Positions 47,311 through 56,576 of a stretch of 64,000 nt of DNA are shown here, piece by piece. Under the pieces are notes generated by a model. The model searched no databases. It worked only from the letters and a program-made list of their open reading frames with translations, and was not told where the DNA came from. This DNA is from Candidatus Desulforudis audaxviator MP104C. GTDB lineage: Bacteria; Bacillota; Desulfotomaculia; Desulfotomaculales; Desulforudaceae. The position numbers and the translations under genes were made by a program. Location of the stretch: contig NC_010424.1 in assembly GCF_000018425.1 (NCBI RefSeq), positions 310,001 to 374,000 of the forward strand. Reading direction: 5' to 3'. The first letter of the stretch is position 1, and each line of letters starts with the position of its first letter.

Positions 47311-47619
47311 ATGCTGGTGGCGCGACTGGAACTTGGGATTCTGCACGGCCGCATCTGCTTCGACGGCCGCAACGTTTTCCTGGAGGACGCACCCGACGAG
47401 ATCAGAGTTCGGGTCGAACCCTATTTGAGCCGGGAGCTGGAGTACCGGACCAATACCTGGGTTGACGGCGCGCCGGTGCAGGAGGTCCGCCGGGCCATGC
47501 CGGGAACGCGGGAGCACTTCAGCGTCCTGGTGTGGCACTACCTGCCCCACCGGGCCAAAGTGCGGGTATCGGTCGTGAAAAACGAAGGGGAAGGCGAGTC
47601 CGACGTGATGGCCGAATAG
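47311..47619 (+). CDS. Uncharacterised protein, second of a tandem paralogous pair
   Basis: 102 residues from ATG 47311, which follows GGAGGTGA; a GTG at 47287 would add eight residues before that site. ARLELGILHGRICFDGRNVF, EPYLSRELEYRTNTWVDG and PGTREHFSVLVWHYLPHRAK parallel the preceding gene, with a longer acidic C-terminus (KNEGEGESDVMAE). The two genes are 33 bp apart. A local duplication is the simplest explanation; they may form a heterodimer. Confidence 0.65.
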   Translation: MLVARLELGILHGRICFDGRNVFLEDAPDEIRVRVEPYLSRELEYRTNTWVDGAPVQEVRRAMPGTREHFSVLVWHYLPHRAKVRVSVVKNEGEGESDVMAE

Positions 47620-47634
47620 GCCCGGACACAGGGA

Positions 47635-48480
47635 TCACCGGCGCGGGCGGCGTTCTACGTCCTCGTCTTCGTACGGCACCGGAATGAACTGCACCGAGGG
47701 GCGGCGCTGGGCCGGCTGGGGGTACATCTCCATCAGCAGGTAGATGTCGCGGGAAAGCCCCGTGGTGACCGGGAGGCCCAGGGCCTGCAGTTTCTCGGCG
47801 GTGATCGGGAAGTCGTGTGTCCACCGGCCGGAGGCGAGCGTGTGCGCCACCTCCCGAGCGGTGGGCTCTTCCATTTTCCCGGCCAGCAGGCAGTAGACGA
47901 AGTTTTCGACCTGGTTCAAGGCTTTGGCCGAGATGTCGGCCATAATCAGGGTACGGTCGGAGGCCCGTTCGTCGCCTTTACGGCGCACCGCCTCCATAAT
48001 CGAAGCCGCCGGGAATTGCCCGAGTTGCGGGTCCACGGGGCCGAGCACGGCATTCTCATCCATGATGATTTCATCGGCGGACAGGGCGATCATGGTGCCC
48101 CCGGACATGGCGTAGTGGGGCACCAGCACCGTGACCTTGGCCGGGTGCCGCAAAAGCGCCCGGGCGATTTGCTCCGAGGCGAGCACCAGGCCGCCCGGCG
48201 TGTGCAGCACCAGGTCGATCGGCAGGTGCGGGGGCGTGAGCCGGATCGCCCGCAGGATTTGCTCGGAATCCTCAACGTTGATGTACCGGGTGAGGGGAAT
48301 GCCGAACAGGCTGATCAGTTCCTGCCGGTGAATCAGGGTGATCAGGCGGGCGCCGCGTTTCCTTTCGATTTTGCGAATCAGCCTGATGCGGGCTTTCTGC
48401 ACCTGGCGCTGGCGGACCACCGGCAGAAGCGCCGCCAGGATCAGGAGAATCCAAAAGATTTCGAAGAGGGAGAGATTCAT
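47635..48480 (-). CDS. Membrane-anchored serine protease of the SDH/Clp-crotonase type (PF01972)
   Basis: 281 residues. An N-terminal membrane segment (LFEIFWILLILAALLPVV) is followed by a basic helix and a Clp-like fold: DLVLHTPGGLVLASEQIARA, then HYAMSGGTMIALSADEIIMD, with Ser126 as probable nucleophile, and VLGPVDPQLGQFPA. This is the SDH_sah/DUF114 group, relatives of SppA that occur in archaea and clostridia. A role in membrane-protein quality control is likely but substrate is unknown. It converges with the tandem pair and is divergent from the LysE gene. Confidence 0.85.
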   Translation of the reverse strand: MNLSLFEIFWILLILAALLPVVRQRQVQKARIRLIRKIERKRGARLITLIHRQELISLFGIPLTRYINVEDSEQILRAIRLTPPHLPIDLVLHTPGGLVLASEQIARALLRHPAKVTVLVPHYAMSGGTMIALSADEIIMDENAVLGPVDPQLGQFPAASIMEAVRRKGDERASDRTLIMADISAKALNQVENFVYCLLAGKMEEPTAREVAHTLASGRWTHDFPITAEKLQALGLPVTTGLSRDIYLLMEMYPQPAQRRPSVQFIPVPYEDEDVERRPRR

Positions 48481-48604
48481 CGCCGGCCTCCTCCCGTGTT
48501 TCCGGTTTATTGTGCACCCCGGGACCGGTTTTTAGCCCGCCGCCGCGGCCGCGGGCCGAACGCACCAGACTCTCAAAACTAAACGGGAGACTAAAGACAC
48601 CGCA

Positions 48605-49282
48605 ATGACAATCGAACTCATTTTTGCCACTTCCTTCGTCGTCGGCCTGACCGGGGCGATGATGCCGGGACCCCTGCTGACCCTGACGGTGGCGGAGTCC
48701 GCCCGGCACGGATTCCGGGCGGGGCCGCTCTTAGTCCTGGGGCACGGCATCCTGGAGGCCGCGCTGATCGTGGCCCTGACCGCCGGACTGGCCGCCGTCC
48801 TGGTCCGGGCGGAGGTAACCGCCGCGATCGCCGTCATCGGCGGCGCCTTTCTGATCTGGATGGGGTATTCCATCGCCCGGGACGCCCTCCGGGGGCGGGT
48901 GCAGCTGGCCGTGGCTGCGGGCGGCAACCCGGGGGCCGCCGCGGGAACCGCTGCCGTGCCGGCCTTGCCGCGTCTGGTGGGCCTCGGAATCGCCACCAGC
49001 CTGTCCAACCCTTACTTCACCCTCTGGTGGGCCACCATCGGCCTCGGCTACATTACCCTCTCCCTGGAGCGGGGTCCGGCCGGCCTGACCGCCTTTTTCA
49101 CCGGCCACATCCTGGCCGACCTGGCCTGGTACAGCCTGGTGGCGGCGGCGGTCGCCGGGAGCGGTCGTTTCCTGACGCCCCGGATTTACCGCGGCATCCT
49201 GGCGGTGTGTGGATCCTTCCTGGTCACGCTGGGCGGCTATTTCATCTGGAGCGGGCTGGTAAGAAACCTGTGGCTGGGATAG
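48605..49282 (+). CDS. LysE/RhtB-family amino-acid exporter
   Basis: 225 residues, six membrane segments. GLTGAMMPGPLLTLTVAESA is the typical N-terminal motif (GxxPGP), and ATSLSNPYFTLWWATIGLGY is the second conserved block (NPKxxxxW relative). LysE/RhtB proteins export amino acids or analogues. A short loop rich in Gly/Ala lies between spans three and four. No strong SD; GGGAG is about 15 bases upstream of ATG. Confidence 0.85.
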   Translation: MTIELIFATSFVVGLTGAMMPGPLLTLTVAESARHGFRAGPLLVLGHGILEAALIVALTAGLAAVLVRAEVTAAIAVIGGAFLIWMGYSIARDALRGRVQLAVAAGGNPGAAAGTAAVPALPRLVGLGIATSLSNPYFTLWWATIGLGYITLSLERGPAGLTAFFTGHILADLAWYSLVAAAVAGSGRFLTPRIYRGILAVCGSFLVTLGGYFIWSGLVRNLWLG

Positions 49283-49325
49283 AATAAAATAAATGGGATA
49301 ATTGGTACCCGAGGAGGCTCAAACC

Positions 49326-50738
49326 ATGGGGGTAGTGTTGTGCGGCATCGTGCCGCACCCGCCGGTGATGGTGCCCGAAGTGGGCTCCCGGCGGGCGGCG
49401 GAGACGGCGGACTCACAGAACGCCTTACTGGAACTCGGGCGCCGGATCGCCGGGAGCGGTGCCGAAACCCTGGTGCTCATCACGCCCCACGGTTCGGTGT
49501 TCGGCGAGGGCGTCGGGATCACCATGGTACCCCGGCTGCGGGGTGACCTGGGCCGGTTCGGGGCGCCGGAAGTCAGTTTCAACCTGCCCAACGACCTGGA
49601 ACTGGCCGCCGAGATCCGCATCAAGTGTGAGCCTTACAACCTGCTTACGGTGGCGGTGGATGAACAGGCCGAGCGCATCTACCGGGGTCGGGCCTCCACC
49701 GGCCTGGACCACGGTGTGACCGTACCCCTGTATTGGTTGCGGCGGGCTGGCGTGGAACTGCCGTTGATCGTGGTGGGGATGGGCCTCATGTCCCGGGAGA
49801 GACTCTATTTCTTCGGCCGGGCCGTGCGGGAAGCCGCCCTGGACCTGAAGCGGAAAACAGCTCTGATCGCCAGTGGGGACCTGTCCCACCGGTTGACCCG
49901 TGATGCACCCGCAGGTTACAGCCCCCGGGCCAGGGATTTTGACGCCCGGGTGGTCGAATTACTTCGTCAGGGGGACCTCCGGGGCCTGGTTGAAATCGAC
50001 GAAGAGCTGGCCGAGGAGGCCGGTGAATGCGGTCTGCGGCCCATCATTATGATGCTGGGCGCGTTGGACGGTCGCGATTTCCGGTCCGAGGTGCTGTCCT
50101 ACGAAGCGCCCTTCGGGGTAGGCTACATGGTTGCCGTTCTGACTCCCGGGGAACCGCGTTCGGGAGACCGAGATGGCCTGGCGGAAGAGCTCCAGAAGCG
50201 GCGTGCGCAAATCGTCGCCGCCCGGCGGGCCAAAGAGAGTTACCTGGTGCGCCTCGCCCGGCGGCAGGTGGAGAGCCACTGCCGCAAAACCGAGCCGCCC
50301 GAACCGGGCGACGTCCCGCCCGAGTTCCAGCGTTCCGGGGGGACGTTCGTTTCCATCAAGAAGCACGGCCAACTCCGTGGCTGCATCGGCACCATCCTGC
50401 CCACGCGGGATTCCATCGTGGAAGAGGTATTGCAGAACGCCCTGGCGGCCGCCAACCGTGACCCACGCTTCTTCCCGGTGCGCGCAGCGGAACTGGAGGA
50501 CCTCCAGTATTCGGTGGACGTGCTGTCGCCGCTCGAGCCGGTCGAGGATCTGTCCACCCTGGACCCGAAAAAGTACGGGGTGGTCGTGTCGCATGGGCGC
50601 CGTTCGGGGGTGCTCCTGCCCGACCTGGAAGGGATCGACACCGTGGAAAAACAGCTGTCCATCGTCCGGGAGAAAGCCGGCATTGCGCCAGACGCGCCCA
50701 TAAAGGTGGAGCGCTTCACGGTCACCCGCTACACCTGA
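49326..50738 (+). CDS. Fusion of Memo-like (AmmeMemoRadiSam B) and AMMECR1 (A) domains
   Basis: 470 residues. Residues about 1-270 form a class III extradiol-dioxygenase-like (LigB/Memo) domain: [40 protein letters not shown] and [20 protein letters not shown]. Residues about 285-470 form an AMMECR1 domain: [40 protein letters not shown] and [17 protein letters not shown]. The following gene is the radical SAM member of the same three-part system, so A, B and radical SAM components are all present. Biochemical role of the system is not established. ATG 49326 has GGAGG eight bases upstream. Confidence 0.9.
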   Translation: MGVVLCGIVPHPPVMVPEVGSRRAAETADSQNALLELGRRIAGSGAETLVLITPHGSVFGEGVGITMVPRLRGDLGRFGAPEVSFNLPNDLELAAEIRIKCEPYNLLTVAVDEQAERIYRGRASTGLDHGVTVPLYWLRRAGVELPLIVVGMGLMSRERLYFFGRAVREAALDLKRKTALIASGDLSHRLTRDAPAGYSPRARDFDARVVELLRQGDLRGLVEIDEELAEEAGECGLRPIIMMLGALDGRDFRSEVLSYEAPFGVGYMVAVLTPGEPRSGDRDGLAEELQKRRAQIVAARRAKESYLVRLARRQVESHCRKTEPPEPGDVPPEFQRSGGTFVSIKKHGQLRGCIGTILPTRDSIVEEVLQNALAAANRDPRFFPVRAAELEDLQYSVDVLSPLEPVEDLSTLDPKKYGVVVSHGRRSGVLLPDLEGIDTVEKQLSIVREKAGIAPDAPIKVERFTVTRYT

Positions 50739-50768
50739 TCGGATTGAAAGAAAGTAGGTAGGTCGCCC

Positions 50769-51815
50769 TTGCGCCGGGCCGAGTTCTTTGTATCCGAGCC
50801 GGAGAAACAATATGTTACCTGCGTTCTGTGTCCCAACCGCTGTGCGGTCAAGGAAGGCCGCACGGGCGTTTGCCGGGTCCGCAAGAACGTAGGCGGCGTT
50901 TTGCACACCTTGAACTTCGGGGAGGTCGCCTCCTACGGCCTTGACCCGATCGAGAAAAAACCCCTGTACCACTTCTACCCCGGGCACGAGATCTTTTCCC
51001 TGGGCACGGTGGGCTGCAACCTGCACTGCCGGTTCTGCCAGAATTGGGAGATCGCCCACGGGGAGCCCTCGACGATCCGGGTTACGCCTGCCAAGATCGT
51101 CGAGTTGGCCCGCCGGCAGAACCACCACTGCATCGGGATCGCCTACACGTACTCCGAACCAGTGGTCTGGTACGAGTTTGTTTACGAGACGGCGGTGCAG
51201 GCCCGCGAGGCCGGCCTGAAGAACGTCCTGGTGACCAACGGATTCATCGAACTTGAGCCGCTGGAGAAGCTCCTGCCGTACGTGGACGCCATGAACATCG
51301 ATGTCAAGGCCTTCACCGACGACTTCTACCGCCGGATGTGCGCGGGGCGCCTGGACCCGGTGCGGCGCACGGTCGAGGCGGCGGCACCGCGGTGCCTGGT
51401 GGAGCTGACCACGCTCCTGGTCACCGGGGAAAACGACTCCCCGGAGGAAATAGGGGAACTGGCCTCCTGGATCGCCGGGATCAACCCGGAAATCCCCTTG
51501 CACCTGTCCCGCTATTTCCCGAACTACCGCCTGGACCTTCCTGCGACGCCGCTCGAGACCATGCGGCGCGCCCGCGAGATCGCCGCCCGGAAGCTTTCCC
51601 ACGTGTACCTGGGCAACGTCTGGGACGTGGAGAACGGCTACACATACTGCCCGCGGTGCCGGAAGAAGGTCATCGAACGGTCGGGGTACATCATCCGGGA
51701 ACTGCACCTGAGTGCAGGCAACCGCTGCGCGCACTGCGGGTACGCCCTGAACATCGTCGGGGAGGCCCGCGTCACGGACTCCGGGAGGCGGCCGAGGCGC
51801 GGAGGGATCTTGTAA
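50769..51815 (+). CDS. AmmeMemoRadiSam system radical SAM enzyme
   Basis: 348 residues, related to pyruvate formate-lyase activating enzymes. It has an N-terminal CVLCPNRCAVKEGRTGVCRV cysteine cluster, the radical SAM motif GCNLHCRFCQNWEIAHG (CxxxCxxC), and a C-terminal rubredoxin-like pair CPRCRKKV...CAHCGYAL. Three cysteine sites suggest more than one Fe-S or zinc centre. TTG start, 30 bp after the Memo/AMMECR1 fusion, so expressed together. Confidence 0.92.
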   Translation: MRRAEFFVSEPEKQYVTCVLCPNRCAVKEGRTGVCRVRKNVGGVLHTLNFGEVASYGLDPIEKKPLYHFYPGHEIFSLGTVGCNLHCRFCQNWEIAHGEPSTIRVTPAKIVELARRQNHHCIGIAYTYSEPVVWYEFVYETAVQAREAGLKNVLVTNGFIELEPLEKLLPYVDAMNIDVKAFTDDFYRRMCAGRLDPVRRTVEAAAPRCLVELTTLLVTGENDSPEEIGELASWIAGINPEIPLHLSRYFPNYRLDLPATPLETMRRAREIAARKLSHVYLGNVWDVENGYTYCPRCRKKVIERSGYIIRELHLSAGNRCAHCGYALNIVGEARVTDSGRRPRRGGIL

Positions 51816-51827
51816 GAAAGTTCAGGG

Positions 51828-51856
51828 TTGAATTATTATAAATGCCTTTGTATAAT
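51828..51856 (+). promoter_or_regulatory. Promoter of the arginine operon
   Basis: TTGAAT (51828-51833), 17-bp spacer, TATAAT (51851-51856). The start point lies near 51863, 24 bases before argC. Confidence 0.8.
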
Positions 51857-51872
51857 TATGAACATTAATTCC
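51857..51872 (+). promoter_or_regulatory. Probable ArgR (AhrC) operator at the arginine promoter
   Basis: TATGAACATTAATTCC resembles the Firmicute ARG box (ATGAATAAAAATTCA type) and overlaps the predicted transcription start, a position suited to repression by arginine. A weaker TGAATTATTATAAA lies over the -35. ArgR itself is not in the window. Confidence 0.5.
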
Positions 51873-51886
51873 GGGGGTAGGGAGAA

Positions 51887-52927
51887 TTGATCAAGGTTGG
51901 AATCGTGGGGTCCACCGGCTACACGGGTGCGGAACTGGTCCGCCTGTTGACCCGCCACCCGCACGTCGAACTGGTCGGTCTGACTTCCCGCAGCTATGTC
52001 GGCGAGCACTACTGGCGGGTCTACCCGCACCTGAAGAACTACACCGACCTGCAGTGTGAGGAGCTTGACCTGCCCCGCCTGGTGGACCGGGCGGATGTGC
52101 TTTTCACGGCTCTGCCGCACGGGCACTCCATGGACGTGGCCCGGGAAGTGCTCTCCCGGGGCAAGAAACTGGTCGACCTGGGGGCCGACTTCCGCTTCCG
52201 TGACCAGGCGGTGTATGAGTCCTGGTACCGGGTGCCCCATACGGCCGCGGAACTTCTGCCCCGGGCCGTGTACGGCCTGCCGGAGATCAACCGTGAGGCC
52301 CTGCGGGGTGCCGACCTGGTGGCCAACCCGGGCTGTTACCCGACGGCGTCCATCCTGGGTCTGGCGCCGCTCTTGGCCAAGGGCCTGATCGACCCCGGAG
52401 AGATCGTGATCGACGCCAAGTCCGGCGTTTCCGGGGCCGGGCGGGGGTTTTCCCTGAAGACCCATTTTGCCGAGACTAACGAGAACTTCCAGGCCTACAA
52501 CGTGGGCGTGCACCGGCACACCCCGGAGATCGAGGAGCAGTTGGGACGGCTGGCGGGACGGGACCTCACCGTTGCGTTCACGCCCCACCTGGTGCCAATG
52601 GTCCGGGGGATTCTGGCCACCATCTACACCCGGCCGGCGGTGCTGCCGGACCGGGACGAATTATACGAACTTTACGCCGATTACTACCGGGAGGAACCGT
52701 TCGTCCGGGTGCTGCCGCCCGGAATGCTGCCGCAGACCAAGGCGGTGGCCGGGACCAACCACTGCGACCTGGCGGTGGTTCCCGACCCGCGCACCGGCCG
52801 GGTGATCGTGCTCTCGGCGATCGACAACCTGATGAAGGGGGCTTCCGGCCAGGCTGTGCAGAACCTGAACCTGATCTTCGGCCTGGACGAAACGACGGGG
52901 CTGGTGTTTCCAGGGCTTTATCCATAG
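51887..52927 (+). CDS. argC: N-acetyl-gamma-glutamyl-phosphate reductase
   Basis: 346 residues. NADP fold IVGSTGYTGAELVRLL, catalytic Cys in LVANPGCYPTASILGL, and GVHRHTPEIEEQL with FTPHLVPMVRGILAT in the C-terminal domain. It makes N-acetylglutamate semialdehyde. TTG start with GGGAGAA. First gene of argCJBDFGH, driven by the promoter and ARG box listed. An inverted-repeat element separates it from argJ. Confidence 0.96.
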   Translation: MIKVGIVGSTGYTGAELVRLLTRHPHVELVGLTSRSYVGEHYWRVYPHLKNYTDLQCEELDLPRLVDRADVLFTALPHGHSMDVAREVLSRGKKLVDLGADFRFRDQAVYESWYRVPHTAAELLPRAVYGLPEINREALRGADLVANPGCYPTASILGLAPLLAKGLIDPGEIVIDAKSGVSGAGRGFSLKTHFAETNENFQAYNVGVHRHTPEIEEQLGRLAGRDLTVAFTPHLVPMVRGILATIYTRPAVLPDRDELYELYADYYREEPFVRVLPPGMLPQTKAVAGTNHCDLAVVPDPRTGRVIVLSAIDNLMKGASGQAVQNLNLIFGLDETTGLVFPGLYP

Positions 52928-52937
52928 GAGGAACAAG

Positions 52938-53100
52938 AATATAGAATTCAGAATCCAGAATTCAGAAGAGAACCAAACGTTGCCGCAGATTTTAGGTAAT
53001 CTTGAGTTCCGGTTACTGCTTGTTCCAGATTCCGCCTTCTGTGCTCTGGCTCCCTCCCGGTTGGTTGCCATTCTGAATTCTGGATTCTGAATTCTACTCT
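52938..53100. repeat. Inverted-repeat element between argC and argJ
   Basis: Two perfect 26-bp inverted arms, 52942-52967 and 53071-53096, each built of repeated GAATTCAGAATCC-type units (AGAATTCAGAATCCAGAATT). Outside and inside the arms weaker pairing continues (AACCAAACG against CGGTTGGTT). The 103-bp middle has no frame. A 17-bp piece of the arm recurs at 23537-23553. Confidence 0.8.
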
Positions 53101-53116
53101 ATTAGGAGGTCTTGCC

Positions 53117-54340
53117 TTGACCGACTTCGAGTTTGAGTGGCTGGACGGCGGCGGGATTACGGCCGCCGGGGGTTTCAAGGCCTGTGGGCTGTACGCCGGG
53201 TTGAAACGCAATAAAAAGGACCTGGCGCTAATTTTTTCGGAACGTCCGGGAACGGCGGCGGGAGTCTTCACGACCAACCGGGTCAAAGGCGCGCCCGTCT
53301 TGATCTCCATGCCCCGGGTCCGCGCTGGCCGGCTACAGGCCCTGATCATCAACAGCGGCAACGCCAACACCTGCAACGGACCGGGCGGGATTGAGGACGC
53401 CCTGGAAATGGGACGGGTGACCGCGGCGGCGCTTGACATCCCCGAGGAGACAGTGCTGGTCGCCTCCACCGGGGTGATCGGTCAGCGCCTGCCTTTGGAT
53501 AAGATCACGGAGGCGGTCCCGCGGGCGGTGGCGCTCTTGAGCACCGAGGGGGGGCTGGACGCGGCCGAGGCGATCATGACCACCGACACCGTGCCCAAGC
53601 AAGCCGCCCTCCGGTTCAGAGCCGAGCCGGACGGCCCGGTGGTAACCATCGGCGGCATCGCCAAGGGTTCGGGCATGATTCACCCCAACATGGCCACCAT
53701 GATGGCCTTTATCACCACCGACGCCGCCGTTGAGGCGCCGCTTCTGCAGGAGGCCTTGCGCCACGCCGTCGACCGATCCTTCCACATGATCAGCGTGGAC
53801 GGAGACACGAGCACCAACGACATGGTGGTGGTGGTCGCCAACGGCTGGTCCGGGGCCCGGCCGCTTGCCCCCGGCAGCGCCGCCTACGGCCGTTTCGTGC
53901 AGGCTCTGACCGCGGTCTGCGTCCGCCTGGCCCGGGCGATCGCCCGCGACGGGGAGGGGGCGACCCGGCTGCTGGAGGTCCGGATCAAGGGTGCGCCGAG
54001 CGAAGAGGACGCCCGCCTGGCGGCCCGCGCCGTGATCAGCTCCAGCCTGGTGAAGACGGCCGTTTTCGGCAACGACGCCAACTGGGGCCGGATCATTTGC
54101 GCCGCCGGTTACTCGGGCGCCGTGTTTAATCCCGACCGCTTCGACGTGTACCTGGGTGACCTCCAGGTGGCCGGCGACGGGCGGGGACTGGATTTTGACG
54201 AGGAGCGGGCCAGCCGGATTCTGGCCCGGGACCCGGTGGTGGTCACGGTCGATTTTCACGACGGAGACGGCGAGGCCCGGGCGTGGGGGTGCGACTTCTC
54301 ATACGACTACGTGCGGATCAACGCTAACTACCGAACCTGA
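53117..54340 (+). CDS. argJ: Bifunctional ornithine acetyltransferase/N-acetylglutamate synthase
   Basis: 407 residues. GVFTTNRVKGAPVLISMP, INSGNANTCNG and VASTGVIGQRLPLDKI are N-terminal family blocks. The self-cleavage site is GSGMIHPNMATMMAF, where Thr becomes the N-terminal nucleophile of the beta chain. KTAVFGNDANWGRIICAAGY and YVRINANYRT end the protein. Recycling of the acetyl group means that a separate argE is not required. TTG start after AGGAGG. Confidence 0.96.
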   Translation: MTDFEFEWLDGGGITAAGGFKACGLYAGLKRNKKDLALIFSERPGTAAGVFTTNRVKGAPVLISMPRVRAGRLQALIINSGNANTCNGPGGIEDALEMGRVTAAALDIPEETVLVASTGVIGQRLPLDKITEAVPRAVALLSTEGGLDAAEAIMTTDTVPKQAALRFRAEPDGPVVTIGGIAKGSGMIHPNMATMMAFITTDAAVEAPLLQEALRHAVDRSFHMISVDGDTSTNDMVVVVANGWSGARPLAPGSAAYGRFVQALTAVCVRLARAIARDGEGATRLLEVRIKGAPSEEDARLAARAVISSSLVKTAVFGNDANWGRIICAAGYSGAVFNPDRFDVYLGDLQVAGDGRGLDFDEERASRILARDPVVVTVDFHDGDGEARAWGCDFSYDYVRINANYRT

Positions 54341-54367
54341 CAAAGCAAAGGCGGGAGGTTGGAAAGA

Positions 54368-55285
54368 TTGAACGGGGACAACGGGAACGTGGGGATGGAG
54401 CTTACGGCGCTGGATAAAGCGGGAATTCTGGTGGAAGCCCTGCCGTACATCAAGAAATTCTACGGCAAAATCGTGGTCATCAAGTACGGCGGCCACGCCA
54501 TGGTCGACCGCCGTCTGAAGCAGGCGGTGATCCAGGACGTCGTACTGATGAAGTACGTGGGCATGCACCCGGTACTGGTGCACGGGGGCGGTCCGGACAT
54601 CACCGACATGCTGCGCAAACTCGGCAAGGAATCGGACTTCGTCAACGGCCTGCGGGTTACCGACCGCGAGACAATGGAGATCGTGGAGATGGTCCTGGTC
54701 GGCAAGATCAACAAGGAAATCGTCGCCCTGATCAACAAGACCGGCGGGCATGCCATCGGGCTGTGTGGCAAGGACGCCGACCTTTTCGAAGCGGCCAAGA
54801 AAATGCCCGAGGTTCGTAAAGCCGACGGCAGCTGGGAACCCGTGGACATCGGCTTCGTGGGCGAAGTGGCCCGGGTGAACCCCGAGATCATCAAAAATGT
54901 GATCAAGGAAGGGTACATCCCGGTCATCGCGCCAACCGCGGTCGGCCCGGACGGGGAGAGCTACAACATCAACGCCGACTACGTGGCGGGGAAACTGGCC
55001 GCCGCGCTGCAGGCCGACAAGCTGGTCCTCCTGACCGACGTGGAGGGGATCATGCGGCGGCCGGGCGACCGGGAATCCCGGATGTCGGTCATCCGAATGG
55101 AAGAGGTCGGCCCCCTCAGGGAGTCCGGTGTCATCAGCGGCGGCATGCTGCCCAAGGTCGAGGCCTGCCTGGATGCGCTCCGGGCCGGGGTGAACCGCAC
55201 CCACATCCTGAACGGTCGCCAACCGCACGCCGTCTTGCTGGAGATCTTTACCGACGAAGGCATCGGCACCATGGTCCTCCCTTAA
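54368..55285 (+). CDS. argB: Acetylglutamate kinase
   Basis: 305 residues. [13 protein letters not shown] binds [21 protein letters not shown] binds acetylglutamate, [20 protein letters not shown] and [20 protein letters not shown], then [18 protein letters not shown] complete the amino-acid kinase fold. The N-terminal helix ([20 protein letters not shown]) is the type seen in hexameric, arginine-inhibited enzymes, so feedback control by arginine is likely. TTG 54368 is nine bases after GGGAGG; a TTG at 54359 is too close. Confidence 0.96.
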   Translation: MNGDNGNVGMELTALDKAGILVEALPYIKKFYGKIVVIKYGGHAMVDRRLKQAVIQDVVLMKYVGMHPVLVHGGGPDITDMLRKLGKESDFVNGLRVTDRETMEIVEMVLVGKINKEIVALINKTGGHAIGLCGKDADLFEAAKKMPEVRKADGSWEPVDIGFVGEVARVNPEIIKNVIKEGYIPVIAPTAVGPDGESYNINADYVAGKLAAALQADKLVLLTDVEGIMRRPGDRESRMSVIRMEEVGPLRESGVISGGMLPKVEACLDALRAGVNRTHILNGRQPHAVLLEIFTDEGIGTMVLP

Positions 55286-55289
55286 TTAA

Positions 55290-55330
55290 AAAAAAGGGGC
55301 CAGACCCCTTTTTACCTTCTTTGACTTTCG
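55290..55330. repeat. REP-like palindrome, GGGGCC type (copy 5)
   Basis: AAAAAGGGGCCAGACCCCTTTTT, then ACCTTCTTTGACTTTCG, identical in flank to copy 1 at 9461-9500, and in the same orientation. It lies between argB and argD. Confidence 0.8.
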
Positions 55331-55365
55331 TAGGAAGCCGTTTTGGGGAGCGGGAAGAGGAGTTG

Positions 55366-56574
55366 GTGGATTTGGACCAGGAGGAGATTATCACGCAGGC
55401 AGGGCGCTGCCTGATGCAGACTTACGGCCGCCTGCCGCTGGCCCTGGTGCGCGGCGAGGGTGCCTACGTCTGGGACGCCGCGGGCCGCCGGTACCTGGAC
55501 TTCGTATCCGGTCTGGCCGTGAACGGCCTGGGCCACTGCCACCCGCGGGTGGTCGAAGCGATACGGGCGCAGGCCGGAGTGCTCATGCACTGCTCGAACC
55601 TGTACCACATCGAACCGCAGGTGCGCTTGGCCGGACTCCTGATCGAAAACTCCGCGCTGGACCGGGTTTTCTTCTGCAACAGCGGGGCGGAGGCGGTGGA
55701 GACGGCCATCAAGCTCGCCCGCAAGTGGGCCAAGAAGCGCCACGGCCCGGAACGCTACGAGATCATCACCGCGCTGCAGTCTTTCCACGGCCGGACGCTC
55801 GCGGCGATTGCCGCCACCGGGCAGCCCAAGTACCAGCAGGGGTTCGAGCCGCTGCCCCCGGGTTTTAGCTACGTCCCCTTCAACGACCTGGACGCCCTGC
55901 GGGCCGCCGTGGGGGAACACACCTGCGCGGTGATGCTGGAACCGGTCCAGGGCGAGGGCGGGGTGAACGTCGCCGCCCCGGACTACCTGCCCGGGGTGCG
56001 CGCGCTCTGCGATGAACTCGGACTCCTGCTGATCCTGGACGAGGTGCAGACCGGCATCGGCCGCACCGGGCGGTTCTTCGCGCACGAGCACTACGGGATC
56101 ACGCCGGACATCATGTCCCTGGCGAAGTCGCTGGGGGCCGGGTTCCCGATCGGCGCCGCCCTGGCCCGCGAGGACGTGGCTGCCGCTTTCACGCCGGGCG
56201 ACCACGCGTCGACCTTCGGAGGCAACCCCCTGGCCTGCGCGGCCGCGACGGCCGCGGTGGAGACCATCCTGGAGAGCGGCTTCCTCGACCAGGTGACGCG
56301 GACAGCCGGGCACTTCCGCCGCCGGCTGGAGGAATTGCGGGCGCGTTTCCCCATGATCAAGGAGGTGAGGGGTCTCGGGATGCTCATCGGCGCCGAACTG
56401 AACCGCGACGCCGCCAAAGCCGTGCAGGGGCGCTGCCAGGAGTCGGGGCTTCTGATCAACGCCATCGGCGACCGCATTCTCCGCTTCCTGCCGCCGCTGA
56501 CGGTGACCACGGCCGAGGTGGACGCGGCGGTGGACATCCTGACCACCGCTCTGGCCCAAGAAAGCGAGGGATAA
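55366..56574 (+). CDS. argD: Acetylornithine aminotransferase
   Basis: 402 residues, PLP enzyme. YLDFVSGLAVNGLGHCHPRV, FFCNSGAEAVETAIKLARK, the ILDEVQTGIGRTGRFFAHEH pocket with the Asp near the PLP nitrogen, SLAKSLGAGFPIGA with the PLP Lys, and HASTFGGNPLACAAA identify ArgD. The start is uncertain: GTG 55366, TTG 55363 and TTG 55372 all follow AAGAGGAG, whereas a TTG at 55321 falls in the repeat. argF begins two bases after the stop. Confidence 0.94.
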   Translation: MDLDQEEIITQAGRCLMQTYGRLPLALVRGEGAYVWDAAGRRYLDFVSGLAVNGLGHCHPRVVEAIRAQAGVLMHCSNLYHIEPQVRLAGLLIENSALDRVFFCNSGAEAVETAIKLARKWAKKRHGPERYEIITALQSFHGRTLAAIAATGQPKYQQGFEPLPPGFSYVPFNDLDALRAAVGEHTCAVMLEPVQGEGGVNVAAPDYLPGVRALCDELGLLLILDEVQTGIGRTGRFFAHEHYGITPDIMSLAKSLGAGFPIGAALAREDVAAAFTPGDHASTFGGNPLACAAATAAVETILESGFLDQVTRTAGHFRRRLEELRARFPMIKEVRGLGMLIGAELNRDAAKAVQGRCQESGLLINAIGDRILRFLPPLTVTTAEVDAAVDILTTALAQESEG

Positions 56575-56576
56575 TA

